From the NCBI RefSeq assembly GCF_003207855.1, contig NZ_NKTZ01000006.1, positions 102,324 to 166,323 on the forward strand: DNA of 64,000 nt, in the 5' to 3' direction. Made by a program: the position numbers and the translations under genes. Positions 1-8,253 of this stretch are shown one piece after another. Origin of the DNA: Komagataeibacter rhaeticus. Lineage in GTDB: Bacteria > Pseudomonadota > Alphaproteobacteria > Acetobacterales > Acetobacteraceae. Position 1 is the stretch's first letter. Each line of letters opens with the position of its first letter. Below the pieces are notes generated by a model. The model was not told where the DNA came from. It did not search any database and saw only the letters and a program-made list of their open reading frames with translations.

Positions 1-1
1 G

Positions 2-142
2 CAGCGCAAGATGGATCTGGCCCATAACCGCGCCGAACTGATCCTGGAAAAGCAGCGCCATGGCCCGACAGGGACGGTGCACCTGTTCTTTGAAGGCGAG
101 TTCACGCGCTTTGCCGACCTGGACATGGTGCACGACGTTTAA
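2..142 (+). CDS. dnaB: Replicative DNA helicase DnaB, C-terminal end (partial)
   Basis: The last 46 codons of a gene that enters from the left edge. The peptide contains EKQRHGPTGTV followed by LFFEGEFTRF, the usual ending of RecA-fold DnaB helicases, where the arginine-rich segment contributes to the ATP site of the neighbouring subunit. DnaB unwinds DNA ahead of the replisome as a hexamer. The reading frame is open from base 2 and closes with TAA at 140-142. Only the tail is visible, so domain order and start cannot be checked. The family call rests on this short but characteristic tail. Confidence 0.85.
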   Translation, partial: QRKMDLAHNRAELILEKQRHGPTGTVHLFFEGEFTRFADLDMVHDV

Positions 143-456
143 GGATAAGCTGTAAGCACGACACAGCCACCGGGTATTGCGCCGTGCTGTGGCATTGCGG
201 CCACAGCCTGTGCCAGAGGCCGCCTGTCCCATATGGGACAGGCATAGTGCACAAACCTGCACAAAAGAATGGGACAGCGGTGCGAAGGGCAGCCGGGTGA
301 ACGGATCATCAGGCCCTCTTCCCCGCACCGCCATAAGTTTTATAAGAAATATTATGCCAACAAAATGCCGTGGACGGGTGGCCATGCCCGTAATCCGGCC
401 TGATCCGTCATGTTCTCCAATGGTCAATCCCGTCCATATCCGGCATCATCACCATC
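143..456. other. Intergenic region dnaB-comM with hairpins and repeated GGGACAG
   Basis: 314 bases without a convincing gene. It holds a stem-loop at 186-207 (8-bp arms GCTGTGGC/GCCACAGC, 6-base loop, no T-run) and a perfect 22-bp palindrome at 222-243. A further GGGACAG half-copy lies near 271, and two GCACAA words lie just after the palindrome. No clear ribosome binding site precedes the comM start. The region must hold the dnaB 3' end and any comM promoter. Confidence 0.6.
222..243. promoter_or_regulatory. 22-bp perfect palindrome, possible operator
   Basis: Both arms read GCCTGTCCCAT on their own strand, meeting at a central AT/AT with no mismatch. An isolated GGGACAG occurs about 28 bases downstream. 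The element lies 214 bases before the comM-like start. A perfect palindrome with no spacer suits a dimeric protein-binding site better than an RNA hairpin, but it could act as either. No regulator gene is adjacent. Confidence 0.4.
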
Positions 457-1968
457 ATGACTGACACGGCGCTCGCATCCATCTGCGGTTTTGCTTTTTC
501 CGGTATCGAGGCCGTTCCGGTCAAGGTCGAGGTCCAGCTTTCCGTGGGCCTGCCATCCTTCCTGATCGTCGGGCTGCCTGACAAGGCCGTCAATGAATCG
601 CGCGAACGCGTACGGGCGGCGCTCTCCGCCATGGGGCTTGCGCTGCCTGCCAAGCGCATCGTGGTGAATCTGGTGCCAGCCAACCTGATGAAGGAAGGCT
701 CGCATTTCGACCTGCCCATAGCCCTTGCGCTACTGGTGGTCATGGGGCTGCTGCCGGGCGACATGGCGCAGCGCCATGCAGCACTGGGCGAGCTTTCGCT
801 TGATGGCGGCGTCAACCCGGTCTGTGGCGTGCTGCCGGCCGCCATGGCGGCATGTGGCCTGTCGCTGGGGCTGATCTGCCCCGCAGCCCAAGGGGTGGAA
901 GCACGCTGGGCCAGTGACGCGATGGATATCCTGGCCATCCGCTCCCTGCCCGAACTGCTCAACCATTTCCGCGGCCAGCAGGTGATCGAACCGGTGGAAC
1001 TGCCCGCACGGCCGGATACGGACCTGACCGCCCTGCCCGACCTTGCGGACATACGCGGCATGGAAACCGGCCGCCGCGCGCTGGAAATCGCGGCCGCCGG
1101 CCGTCATTCGCTGCTTATGGTCGGGCCACCGGGTGCGGGCAAATCCATGCTGGCCGCCCGTCTGCCCGGTATCCTGCCCGACCTGACCACGGCGGAAATG
1201 CTGGAAATCAGCCGTATCCACAGCATTGGCGGGCTGCTGAAGGACGGGCAGCCCGTCTGCCGCCCGCCCTTTCGCGACCCGCATCATTCCGCAAGCCCGG
1301 CTTCGTTGAGCGGTGGCGGCGCCCGTGCCCGCCCCGGTGAGGTCAGCCTGGCCCACCGTGGCGTGCTGTTTCTGGATGAACTGCCGGAATTTGCCCGTTC
1401 CGCACTGGAAATCCTGCGCCAGCCGATGGAAACGGGGTCCATCTCCATTGCCCGCGCCGCGGCCCATGTCACCTACCCTGCCCGCTTCCAGCTTGTCGCC
1501 GCCATGAACCCGTGCAAATGCGGCTATCTGGGCGATGCGGCACAGGAATGCCGCAAGGCCCCACGCTGTGGCGAGGACTATCAGGCCCGCCTGTCCGGCC
1601 CGCTGCTGGACCGATTGGACATGGCCGTGCATGTCGAACCCATGCCCCTTGCCCGCATTGCCGCACCCCGTGGCGGTGAATCCAGCGCCATCGTGGCCGC
1701 CCGCGTGATGGAAGCCGTGCTGCGCCAGCGCGCGCGACAGGGTGACGCCCGCAATGCCGAAGCCCCAATCGATGATTTCCGCATTACCGTGGCCGCGCGT
1801 GATTTCGCGGTTCAGGCCGCCGAGAAAATTCCGCTTTCCGCCCGTGGCTTTACCCGCCTGCTGCGCGTCAGCCGCACCATAGCCGACCTTGCGGCAAGCC
1901 CGGATGTGGAGCGCGCCCATATTGCCGAGGCCCTGATCTACCGTATCCGCCGCCCGGGCAGAAAATAG
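457..1968 (+). CDS. comM: YifB/ComM family Mg-chelatase-like AAA+ ATPase
   Basis: A 503-residue protein of the YifB/ComM family. The N-terminal domain has the ChlI/Lon-like fold (about 20-140), with GIEAVPVKVEVQ and the FDLPIALA segment. A Mg-chelatase AAA+ domain follows, with Walker A GPPGAGKS near residue 223, Walker B FLDELPEF near 303 and a Cys pair in NPCKCGYLG near 352. The C-terminal Mg_chelatase_C domain carries an arginine-rich end. ComM proteins are hexameric helicases that promote branch migration during integration of transforming DNA; this role is known for the family, not shown here. Length is normal. The ATG at 457 matches the usual N-terminus but has no good Shine-Dalgarno sequence (preceded by CATCATCACCATC). 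Confidence 0.9.
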   Translation: MTDTALASICGFAFSGIEAVPVKVEVQLSVGLPSFLIVGLPDKAVNESRERVRAALSAMGLALPAKRIVVNLVPANLMKEGSHFDLPIALALLVVMGLLPGDMAQRHAALGELSLDGGVNPVCGVLPAAMAACGLSLGLICPAAQGVEARWASDAMDILAIRSLPELLNHFRGQQVIEPVELPARPDTDLTALPDLADIRGMETGRRALEIAAAGRHSLLMVGPPGAGKSMLAARLPGILPDLTTAEMLEISRIHSIGGLLKDGQPVCRPPFRDPHHSASPASLSGGGARARPGEVSLAHRGVLFLDELPEFARSALEILRQPMETGSISIARAAAHVTYPARFQLVAAMNPCKCGYLGDAAQECRKAPRCGEDYQARLSGPLLDRLDMAVHVEPMPLARIAAPRGGESSAIVAARVMEAVLRQRARQGDARNAEAPIDDFRITVAARDFAVQAAEKIPLSARGFTRLLRVSRTIADLAASPDVERAHIAEALIYRIRRPGRK

Positions 1969-2038
1969 CATGATGGGCCTGTTTTTCCCCCTTGCGCCCC
2001 CGCCGCTGCTGGATTAATAAGACCCCACCGAAGCGGAT

Positions 2039-2113
2039 GGGTGCGTAGCTCAGCGGTAGAGCATCGCCTTCACACGGCGGGGGTCACAGGTTCAATCCCT
2101 GTCGCACCCACCA
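2039..2113 (+). tRNA. tRNA-Val(CAC)
   Basis: A 75-nt cloverleaf can be folded by eye. The acceptor stem is GGGTGCG/CGCACCC, the D-arm GCTC/GAGC, and the anticodon stem TCGCC/GGCGG closes the loop TTCACAC. The anticodon is therefore CAC, reading GUG valine codons. The T-arm is ACAGG/CCTGT with loop TTCAATC, the discriminator is A and the CCA end is encoded. It is a single gene, and no other tRNA is next to it. Confidence 0.95.
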
Positions 2114-2333
2114 TCCGGTCTCTCCCCCCTGAAAATCAGATATTTTTGTGTGGTGCCGTAGTGCCTGCGCCGTGCTGTCCAGCACTTCTGGCGCCCAAAA
2201 GACCACCTTTGAAACATAAGGACGTTTCTGGTGGGTCCTTTTCCAAAAAGCTCCTGAAGAAGGCCGTCTTTTTAAAAACAGGCAACATCCAGGAAATTCC
2301 CGTTTTTATCAGTGATCAGTTTTCAAACGCGCC
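2114..2333. other. Intergenic region with repeat copy A
   Basis: 220 bases between tRNA-Val and the converging small gene at 2334-2714. The first part is unremarkable. The second half is copy A of the dispersed repeat described at 2221-2310. I see no gene here. Confidence 0.5.
2221..2310 (-). repeat. Dispersed 3'-end repeat, copy A (diverged)
   Basis: Most diverged member of the seven-copy family. Read on the minus strand from the stop of the gene at 2334 it gives GGGAATTTCCTGGATG, then TTGCCTGTTTTTAAAAAGAC, then CTTCAGGAGCTTTTTGG. These line up with the other copies' TTCCGGATG, GCCGCCTTTTTT..AAAAAGGCGGC and CTGAAGCTT blocks. The central hairpin is weak here. Its position right after the minus-strand gene's stop matches the family rule. 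Confidence 0.55.
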
Positions 2334-2714
2334 CTACGGCACCCGTGCAATGGCATCGCGGCACTTCACGTAAGACAGTTTGTCCCGAAACAGGAACAGC
2401 ACATAGTAATCCAGCGTCCGCCGCCGCCTGCGGGTGGGGTTTGTATAGAACGGAAAGACATCGAACGGCCCGTCATACCCCTCCGGCAGCGGGTCGCGCG
2501 CGCTGATGCAGCGCACACGGAACAGCGGCGCATAGACCGTGGCATCCGAATCCGTGCGGCGGACATGGAACAGGTTGCGATGAAACCTGCGCAGGCGCTC
2601 GGGCAGGATGAAGATCATGTTCTGTTCAAGAAAATTCTGCGGCGGGTTACGATCACGCAGGTATTGCATGTCCTCGGGCATGTCACAGAAGAAATTGGTG
2701 TCCTGTACAATCAT
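2334..2714 (-). CDS. Hypothetical protein, 126 aa
   Basis: I do not recognise this protein. It is rich in aromatic residues and arginine, with a central pair of RF/RR stretches, a run of five arginines near residue 95 and the segment DYYVLFLF close to the C-terminus. There is no signal peptide, and the hydrophobic segment is too short for a transmembrane helix. The ATG at 2714 has only a weak purine-rich upstream stretch. Two things support it as a real gene: it shares direction with the 639-aa gene upstream, and its stop abuts a repeat element in the orientation seen after six other genes. It could be a small accessory of the adjacent unknown gene. Confidence 0.5.
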   Translation of the reverse strand: MIVQDTNFFCDMPEDMQYLRDRNPPQNFLEQNMIFILPERLRRFHRNLFHVRRTDSDATVYAPLFRVRCISARDPLPEGYDGPFDVFPFYTNPTRRRRRTLDYYVLFLFRDKLSYVKCRDAIARVP

Positions 2715-2837
2715 TCTAGGCTTCTGCCCCTTCCCCGTGGCGCCGTTTCAGATCCGGCGCGCACGGATCGCACGCCGAAGCTTTCCCATCATGGATGACC
2801 TTTCATATGGGCATCCGGTGCCTGTCTTGCAGGGGGA

Positions 2838-4727
2838 TCAGAAACCGAACATGTGATCGAGCGAAAAACGGCCAGCCCCATCATCATGCCGCCCGTGATA
2901 GCCAAACAGGCGGCATGTGGTATCGCGTATGATCACATACCCCCCCACACCCGCACGGCGCAGGGCCTGCGCGCCAAAAATATGGTCGGGCCGTACCAGG
3001 CGGGAGCCGGACATGGGAATGGCGATCTTCTCGCACGCGATCACCTCGCCACTGGCGGCATGCAGGTGCAGCGACGTGTCCGACACCGCATGCCATATGC
3101 CCGAGGCGGGGTAGATCAGCCAGCAGAAGCTGTATGGTTCCTCGCATGCCGCCGTCAGGAACAGCCGCGTGCTCAGCCCGGGGGGAGAGCCGGCATAGGA
3201 CTGCGGCTCCCCCCGATAGGTCATGACGGTGTTGAAGATGTGCGAGCCAAAGCTGCTTTCGGCCACATGGCCGCTCTCCCGGTCCTCATAACGGATCAGG
3301 GCATGCAGCCAGCCATCGGCGGTGCCCCCCTCGCGGAAGTCATAAAGCAGTTCCGCATGCCCGGCCTGCCGCGCAAGGGCGCCCACATCCACCATCGTGG
3401 CATGATCACGCGCGAGGCAGCCCGGAAAATGCGACCCGGTGCCCCTGCCCTCCGCATCAAAACAGTCCACCCTGACCGGCAGGGTGGACAGGCTTTCCGC
3501 CATGGGGGCGGGCAGCAGCAGCGTGCGGTAACGTGCCGGGTCCGGCACCGGGAACGGCAGCAGGTAGCCACGCCCGAAAAAACGCGGGTCCAGTTTTTCA
3601 ATATGCGGGTCAGGCTTCAGGTCGGCGCGCTGCACGTTCAGATGCGCGATGCGGGTGCGCCCCCCCCGCGTCACCTCGTAGCGCGGGCGCACCACGTACC
3701 CTCCGGCACGGAATTCGATCTGCTCGGGCCAGGCCAGTCCGGGCAGGACATCGCCCATGTGCACGGCCATGGTCTGGTAAGGAGCCAGTTCGCGGTCAAT
3801 GGGCACCAGCGCGTCCTGCCCCATGCGGTTGAGGTGCATGCTGCCCGCCGGTATGGGCAGCGCGTGGCTGTTCTGGACCCACAGCACCACGTCCTCCCCC
3901 GCCGCCGGGGCGGGCAGGTTGGCGTAACGGCTGGCGGGCCAGGCATTGGCGTCATGCGTGACGGACAGGCTGACATTCGCGTTGCGGCCCCGCGTCTCCA
4001 GCGCGTATTTGACCACGTCATGCCCCGCAATGCCCTGCGCATGGATGAAGAGCTGGCCGGTAAACGCCGGCAGACTGAAGCGCTGGCGGATCTCGGCACT
4101 GTCAATGACAATGGCCTGCCCTGCCCCCGGCACGTCCTGCTCCCATGTATGGAGTACCTGCCCGTCGCCATCGAACAGCCGCAGCCACAGCCTGACGCCG
4201 CGCGCGCCATAGCGTGCCCAGTAATTGGCGGTGACCAGACGGGTGGAGAATTCGGCGTCGTCACGGAAAAAGGCAAGGTTGGTGGCAAAATTCAGCCGGT
4301 CCAGATAGACATGCGCGACCGAAAGCATGGCAACGGGCAGGCGCACCGGCTCCAGCGTGTGCAGCACGACGCCCGGTGGCAGCAGGGTGGACAGACGGGC
4401 GCACATGGCCGCCTGGCTGAAATCAAGCGCCCATATCGCGCGCGCCGTGGTCTGGCGCAGGTCCACGACCGGCCGCAGCGCATGGCCCGCGCGGTCCTGC
4501 CCCACCTTTAGCGAATCATGTGTGTAGATCCCGGCCACGGTAATCGGGCGGGGCAGCAGGGCCAGCAGCGTGCCGGCCATGCCGTGCGGGTCATACAGCG
4601 CCACGGGGCCCGCACTGGCAAGCTGGCGTGCCAGCACGTCCAGCCTTTCCGCGGCCAGCGGGTGTGTAAGGGCCTTGTAGGCGATATTGCCACCCGAATG
4701 CGGGTCAAAAGTACGAATGCCGAGCAT
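2838..4727 (-). CDS. Uncharacterised conserved-looking protein, 629 aa
   Basis: I do not recognise this protein. An in-frame TTG at 4757 would add 10 residues, but the ATG at 4727 (protein starts MLGIRTFDPHSGG) has a better upstream purine stretch. The N-terminal 150 residues look like an alpha/beta fold (ALYDPHGMAGTLLALLP). The remainder is beta-rich, with many aromatic, His and Gly residues and phrases such as SFGSHIFNTVMTYRG near the C-terminal third. There is no signal peptide or transmembrane helix. Base composition and codon use match the neighbours, so recent transfer is not suggested. It lies 42 bases after the ELM1-like gene on the same strand and is probably co-transcribed, so a shared role, perhaps in envelope or polysaccharide metabolism, is possible but unproven. 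Confidence 0.75.
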   Translation of the reverse strand: MLGIRTFDPHSGGNIAYKALTHPLAAERLDVLARQLASAGPVALYDPHGMAGTLLALLPRPITVAGIYTHDSLKVGQDRAGHALRPVVDLRQTTARAIWALDFSQAAMCARLSTLLPPGVVLHTLEPVRLPVAMLSVAHVYLDRLNFATNLAFFRDDAEFSTRLVTANYWARYGARGVRLWLRLFDGDGQVLHTWEQDVPGAGQAIVIDSAEIRQRFSLPAFTGQLFIHAQGIAGHDVVKYALETRGRNANVSLSVTHDANAWPASRYANLPAPAAGEDVVLWVQNSHALPIPAGSMHLNRMGQDALVPIDRELAPYQTMAVHMGDVLPGLAWPEQIEFRAGGYVVRPRYEVTRGGRTRIAHLNVQRADLKPDPHIEKLDPRFFGRGYLLPFPVPDPARYRTLLLPAPMAESLSTLPVRVDCFDAEGRGTGSHFPGCLARDHATMVDVGALARQAGHAELLYDFREGGTADGWLHALIRYEDRESGHVAESSFGSHIFNTVMTYRGEPQSYAGSPPGLSTRLFLTAACEEPYSFCWLIYPASGIWHAVSDTSLHLHAASGEVIACEKIAIPMSGSRLVRPDHIFGAQALRRAGVGGYVIIRDTTCRLFGYHGRHDDGAGRFSLDHMFGF

Positions 4728-4769
4728 GGACCTGTTCTTATTCCACTCTGGACGCAAGCGGGAGGATTA

Positions 4770-5729
4770 TTATTCAGGCAACCGCAGGCCAAGGTAATGA
4801 CGCACCGCCTCGGCCGCCATCACCGTATCATCAAGCGGGCTGGCCGGCCATGTTTCCAGCCGCCCGGCAAAGGGGCGGATACGCCCCGCCTGCATCAGTT
4901 CCTGCAGGAAGTGCCCGATCCGGCGCGAGCGCCCCGGCAGGGCCGCCACCATGACCGGGGCCGTGGTTGCCACGGCCTCCGAAATCATGGAGACACTGTC
5001 CATCGTCACCACAATGGCATCCGCGCAGGCCAGCAGCCCCAGATAGGGGTTGGGGCCGGACTGGTCCCAGATCCACGCATCCGGCCCCGCCAGCGCGTGG
5101 CGCAGTTCAAGGCAGACCTCCGGCGCGGTGCGGCGTGAGGGGGTCAGGGCAATCCCCACACGGTCGCGCCGCATCATGGCGGCAAGCCCCGCCGCCAGCG
5201 ACGCCCCCTCCGCCCTGCCCAGCCGGAAGCGCCCGTTGCCCCCCCCCACCAGCACCGCAACCAGCGGGCGTGGCAGATGGGCAAGGCGTGGCGCCCATTC
5301 CACACATGCCTGCGCCAGCCGTTCCGGGGTCACGCCATGCAGCGCCGTGCGGGTCAGGACCACGTTCGGCCCCGCAATCCTGTCGTGCCGGTTGGCGATG
5401 ACCAGGTCAAAGCGGTCGGGCGGCAGGCGGGGGTTCTGCACCTGGATCACCCGCGCGCCCTGCCTGCGCAGCGCCGCCCCCACCGCACCGCCACTGCCGC
5501 CAATGCTGATGACGGGATGCGCCAGGTCATCCGCCGCCAGCCCCAGCGGCTGCACGGCGCGCAGGGGGGCGGGCCACCACGCCGCCGGTACATGCCGCCA
5601 CACGCCGCGTGGCACCAGCGCATGCAGGCGTGGCTCCAGGCCTGCACGCTGCGCCAGCCCGAATGTCTGCGAACGCATGCCGGCCAGGTCTGCCGCGATA
5701 ACGGATGCAAGATGCGGTACTGCTGTCAT
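4770..5729 (-). CDS. Mitochondrial fission ELM1-like protein (DUF1022 family)
   Basis: 319 residues. The N-terminus has VIAADLAGMRSQTFGLAQ, which fits the family's opening segment. The middle contains ISIGGSGGAVGAAL and VLVGGGNGRFRL, and the C-terminal third has the hallmark TMDSVSMISEAVAT near residue 243. Bacterial members resemble GT-B glycosyltransferases in layout. The plant member ELM1 acts in mitochondrial fission, but the bacterial role is unknown. The ATG at 5729 was chosen because upstream codons overlap the divergent helicase gene region and do not fit the family. It is followed by the uncharacterised 629-aa gene, and the pair likely forms an operon. Confidence 0.8.
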   Translation of the reverse strand: MTAVPHLASVIAADLAGMRSQTFGLAQRAGLEPRLHALVPRGVWRHVPAAWWPAPLRAVQPLGLAADDLAHPVISIGGSGGAVGAALRRQGARVIQVQNPRLPPDRFDLVIANRHDRIAGPNVVLTRTALHGVTPERLAQACVEWAPRLAHLPRPLVAVLVGGGNGRFRLGRAEGASLAAGLAAMMRRDRVGIALTPSRRTAPEVCLELRHALAGPDAWIWDQSGPNPYLGLLACADAIVVTMDSVSMISEAVATTAPVMVAALPGRSRRIGHFLQELMQAGRIRPFAGRLETWPASPLDDTVMAAEAVRHYLGLRLPE

Positions 5730-5810
5730 CGCGCCATGTGGCGGGATGAGACGGAGCGCGTCAATGCCCGGCCCCTTTTGTCCGGCGCCCAGCCGCGCTA
5801 AGGGACAGCA

Positions 5811-6941
5811 ATGAACGAGACAGAACCGACATTTTCCGGCATGGGGCTGGATGGCCGCGTGGTGGCCGCCCTGGCACGGATGGGGCTGCAGGCGCCTTCC
5901 GCCATTCAGGGCGCGGTCATCCCCCCCGTCATGGCCGGACGGGATGTGGAGGCACGCGCGGGCACGGGCAGTGGCAAGACCGTGGCCTTCGCCGCCCCCA
6001 TCGTGTCCATGCTCATGGCGCGGGAGACCGATAACAGCCGTGTCCGCTGCCTTGTCCTTGCCCCCACGCGGGAACTGGCGGGGCAGATCGCGGGCGTGCT
6101 GCGGGGGCTTGCGCGCGGTGGCGGATTGCGGGTGATGCAGGCCACCGGGGGCACCGCGCGCGTGGCACAGGCCAGGACACTGGCGGACGGGACCGCCATC
6201 GTGGTGGGCACGCCCGGACGGGTGACCGATCTTGTACACGGGGGGGAACTGGATCTTTCGGCCGTCGGTATCTTTGTGCTTGATGAGGCGGACCGCATGC
6301 TCGACCCCGGCTTTGCCGAGGAAATGCTGGCCCTTGCCGCCGCCCTGCCGCCACGGCACCAGACCCTGCTGTTTTCCGCCACCCTGCCACCCGCCATGGC
6401 CGAACTGGCCGCCCGCCTGCTGCACCGCCCCACGCGCGTCAGCATGGCGGTGGAAGACGCGCCGGCGCCCCGCATCGCGCAATACGCCATTTTCGTGCCC
6501 ATGCGGCACAAGACACAGGCCACGCTTGCCTGCCTGCGGCAATACGGCACGCAGCGCGTGATGGTGTTCGTGCGCACCCGGCAGGAAGCCGATGGCGTGG
6601 CGCGTGCCATATCGGCGCTGGTTCCCGCCATTGCCATCCATGGCGACCATTCACAGGCAAGGCGCGAGCGCATGCTGCGCGACTTCCGGCAGGGCCGCGT
6701 AGGCGTGCTGGTGGCCACCGATGTCATGGCGCGCGGAATCGATATTGACGATGTGGCCCTGGTGATCAACCACGACATTCCCCCCCAGCCCGAATCCTAC
6801 GTGCACCGCATTGGCCGCACCGCGCGCGCGGGGCGCAGGGGGGTTGCCGTGGCGCTGTGCGCGCCGGAGGAACGTCAGGCGCTGCGCGAGATCGAGCGCC
6901 TGACGGGACAGCGCATCCGCATTGCCAGCCTGCCGGAATAG
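5811..6941 (+). CDS. DEAD-box ATP-dependent RNA helicase (RhlE-like)
   Basis: 376 residues carrying the full DEAD-box motif series: the Q-motif region PSAIQ near 27, ARAGTGSGKT near 52, PTREL near 84, GTPGR, DEAD at about 157, SAT at about 188, the C-terminal RecA domain with ATDVMARGIDI, and HRIGRTARAGRRG near 331. These enzymes remodel RNA duplexes, often in ribosome assembly or cold growth. The protein ends shortly after the helicase core, so it lacks the long basic tail seen in many RhlE/DeaD proteins. It is transcribed divergently from the ELM1-like gene, 81 bases away. Confidence 0.93.
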   Translation: MNETEPTFSGMGLDGRVVAALARMGLQAPSAIQGAVIPPVMAGRDVEARAGTGSGKTVAFAAPIVSMLMARETDNSRVRCLVLAPTRELAGQIAGVLRGLARGGGLRVMQATGGTARVAQARTLADGTAIVVGTPGRVTDLVHGGELDLSAVGIFVLDEADRMLDPGFAEEMLALAAALPPRHQTLLFSATLPPAMAELAARLLHRPTRVSMAVEDAPAPRIAQYAIFVPMRHKTQATLACLRQYGTQRVMVFVRTRQEADGVARAISALVPAIAIHGDHSQARRERMLRDFRQGRVGVLVATDVMARGIDIDDVALVINHDIPPQPESYVHRIGRTARAGRRGVAVALCAPEERQALREIERLTGQRIRIASLPE

Positions 6942-7108
6942 ATGCCGCTGGGACACGGTCATGGATTTGTCATGCGCCATCGCCGCAGGTGGCCTTGCCG
7001 TCGGGTGAAGGCTGGCTAAACTGCATTGCATGATCACGCGCCACGCCCTGCACCCCCATGCCCCCGGCATGACAGACGCGGCATGCCCCACGCCGGGGCG
7101 CACATGAC

Positions 7109-8146
7109 ATGACATACGGGCCGGAGGATACGCCGCTGCCGGTGCGCGTTGCGCGGCCCACCCCGTTTCTTGACCGCCTGCCCCCTCCGCCTTCCCGCCT
7201 GCCCCGATGGACGGTCGGGATCACCCCGCCCGACCTGTCACCCTGGCTTGGGGGGAACTGCGGCATACCGGGTGTCATGCATTACGAAGGGCGCAGGCCG
7301 GGGCCGCACGTGGTGTGTGTCAGCCTGATCCACGGCAACGAGTTTTCCGGCGCCATCGTGCTTGACCGCCTGCTGCGTGCCCGCGTCCGCCCCCGCGCGG
7401 GACGCCTGTCGCTGGTTTTTGCCAACCCCGCGGCCATGGCCCTGTTCGACCCCGAAGCACCGGTCCGGGCACGCTGCGTGGACGAGGACATGAACCGCGT
7501 CTGGTCGCCCGACATGCTGGAAAGCAGCCACACGTCGCATGAACTCGATCGCGCGCGTGAACTGCTGCCAGTCATCCTGACGGCGGACAGGCTGCTGGAC
7601 CTGCATTCCATGCTGTGGCCGGGCGACCCGCTGCTGCTGTCGGGCATCTCGACCGCCGGGCGGCGCATGGCGCGGCGCATTCGCGGGGTGGATATATGCG
7701 TGGCCGACCGGGGGCACAGGGGCGGGTGCAGGCTGATCGACCATCCCCGCTTTACCGGGGGAAAGGCAGCGGCCTGCCTGCTGGAAGCGGGACAGCACTG
7801 GCAGCAGGCGACGGTGGACCGGGCCATGCAGGCCGTACTGTCCGTAATCGGCCCATGCTGCGGCCTGCCGGGGGGGGATGAAGGCCCCTTGCCCCGGCAT
7901 GACAGGGTGGTGACCCATGTCGTGACCGCACGGACCGGCATGTTCCGTTTTGTCCGACCCTTCCACGGGGGGGAAATCCTGCCCCATGCCGGAACGGTGG
8001 TGGCGCATGACGGGGGGGACGACATCCGCACCCCTTACCCGCACTGCATGCTGGTCATGCCCAACCTGCGCCCGGCACGCGGCCATACCGCCGTGCGCCT
8101 GGCCCGCGTGGATGCCGGCATGAATGGTAACGGCCCGGCATCCTGA
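7109..8146 (+). CDS. Succinylglutamate desuccinylase/aspartoacylase family zinc hydrolase
   Basis: 345 residues. Probable zinc ligands are H and E in LIHGNEFSG (about 75 and 78) and H in LLDLHSM (about 165). The substrate-region motif DEDMNRVW lies between them, as in the AstE/AspA branch of M14-like carboxypeptidases. These enzymes remove acyl groups from N-acyl amino acids; the exact substrate cannot be told. The first 40 residues are proline-rich and unusual, so the true start could be later. No strong ribosome binding site is visible before ATG 7109. It converges on glyA with repeat copy B between them. Confidence 0.8.
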   Translation: MTYGPEDTPLPVRVARPTPFLDRLPPPPSRLPRWTVGITPPDLSPWLGGNCGIPGVMHYEGRRPGPHVVCVSLIHGNEFSGAIVLDRLLRARVRPRAGRLSLVFANPAAMALFDPEAPVRARCVDEDMNRVWSPDMLESSHTSHELDRARELLPVILTADRLLDLHSMLWPGDPLLLSGISTAGRRMARRIRGVDICVADRGHRGGCRLIDHPRFTGGKAAACLLEAGQHWQQATVDRAMQAVLSVIGPCCGLPGGDEGPLPRHDRVVTHVVTARTGMFRFVRPFHGGEILPHAGTVVAHDGGDDIRTPYPHCMLVMPNLRPARGHTAVRLARVDAGMNGNGPAS

Positions 8147-8174
8147 CCACGGCGCGCCCGCGCGTTACAAAAAA

Positions 8175-8232
8175 AGAATGCCGCCTTTTTGAAAAAAGGC
8201 GGCACCCGGAAACTTTTGTCTTTTTTGTCAAA
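8175..8232 (-). repeat. Dispersed 3'-end repeat, copy B
   Basis: Near-consensus copy of the central module only. On the minus strand, starting just after the glyA stop, it reads AAAGTTTCCGGGTG, then a perfect 12-bp hairpin at 8179-8204 (TGCCGCCTTTTT/AAAAAGGCGGCA, 2-base gap). The outer modules found in other copies are missing. The hairpin is symmetric and lies between two converging genes, so it may end transcription from both sides. Confidence 0.75.
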
Positions 8233-8253
8233 GCGTTATTTTAAAGCCGTCTT

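Noticed and set aside
730..1971. 413-aa frame antisense to the comM-like gene
   Set aside because: GC-rich shadow; the plus-strand gene has full family motifs.
2853..4511. 552-aa plus-strand frame opposite the 629-aa unknown gene
   Set aside because: Composition is typical of a shadow, rich in Arg, Gly, His and Gln with no consistent hydrophobic pattern, and it has no ribosome binding site. The minus-strand frame has a normal protein profile.
4770..6650. Long upstream extension of the ELM1-like frame
   Set aside because: It runs across the divergent DEAD-box gene. The family begins near the ATG at 5729.
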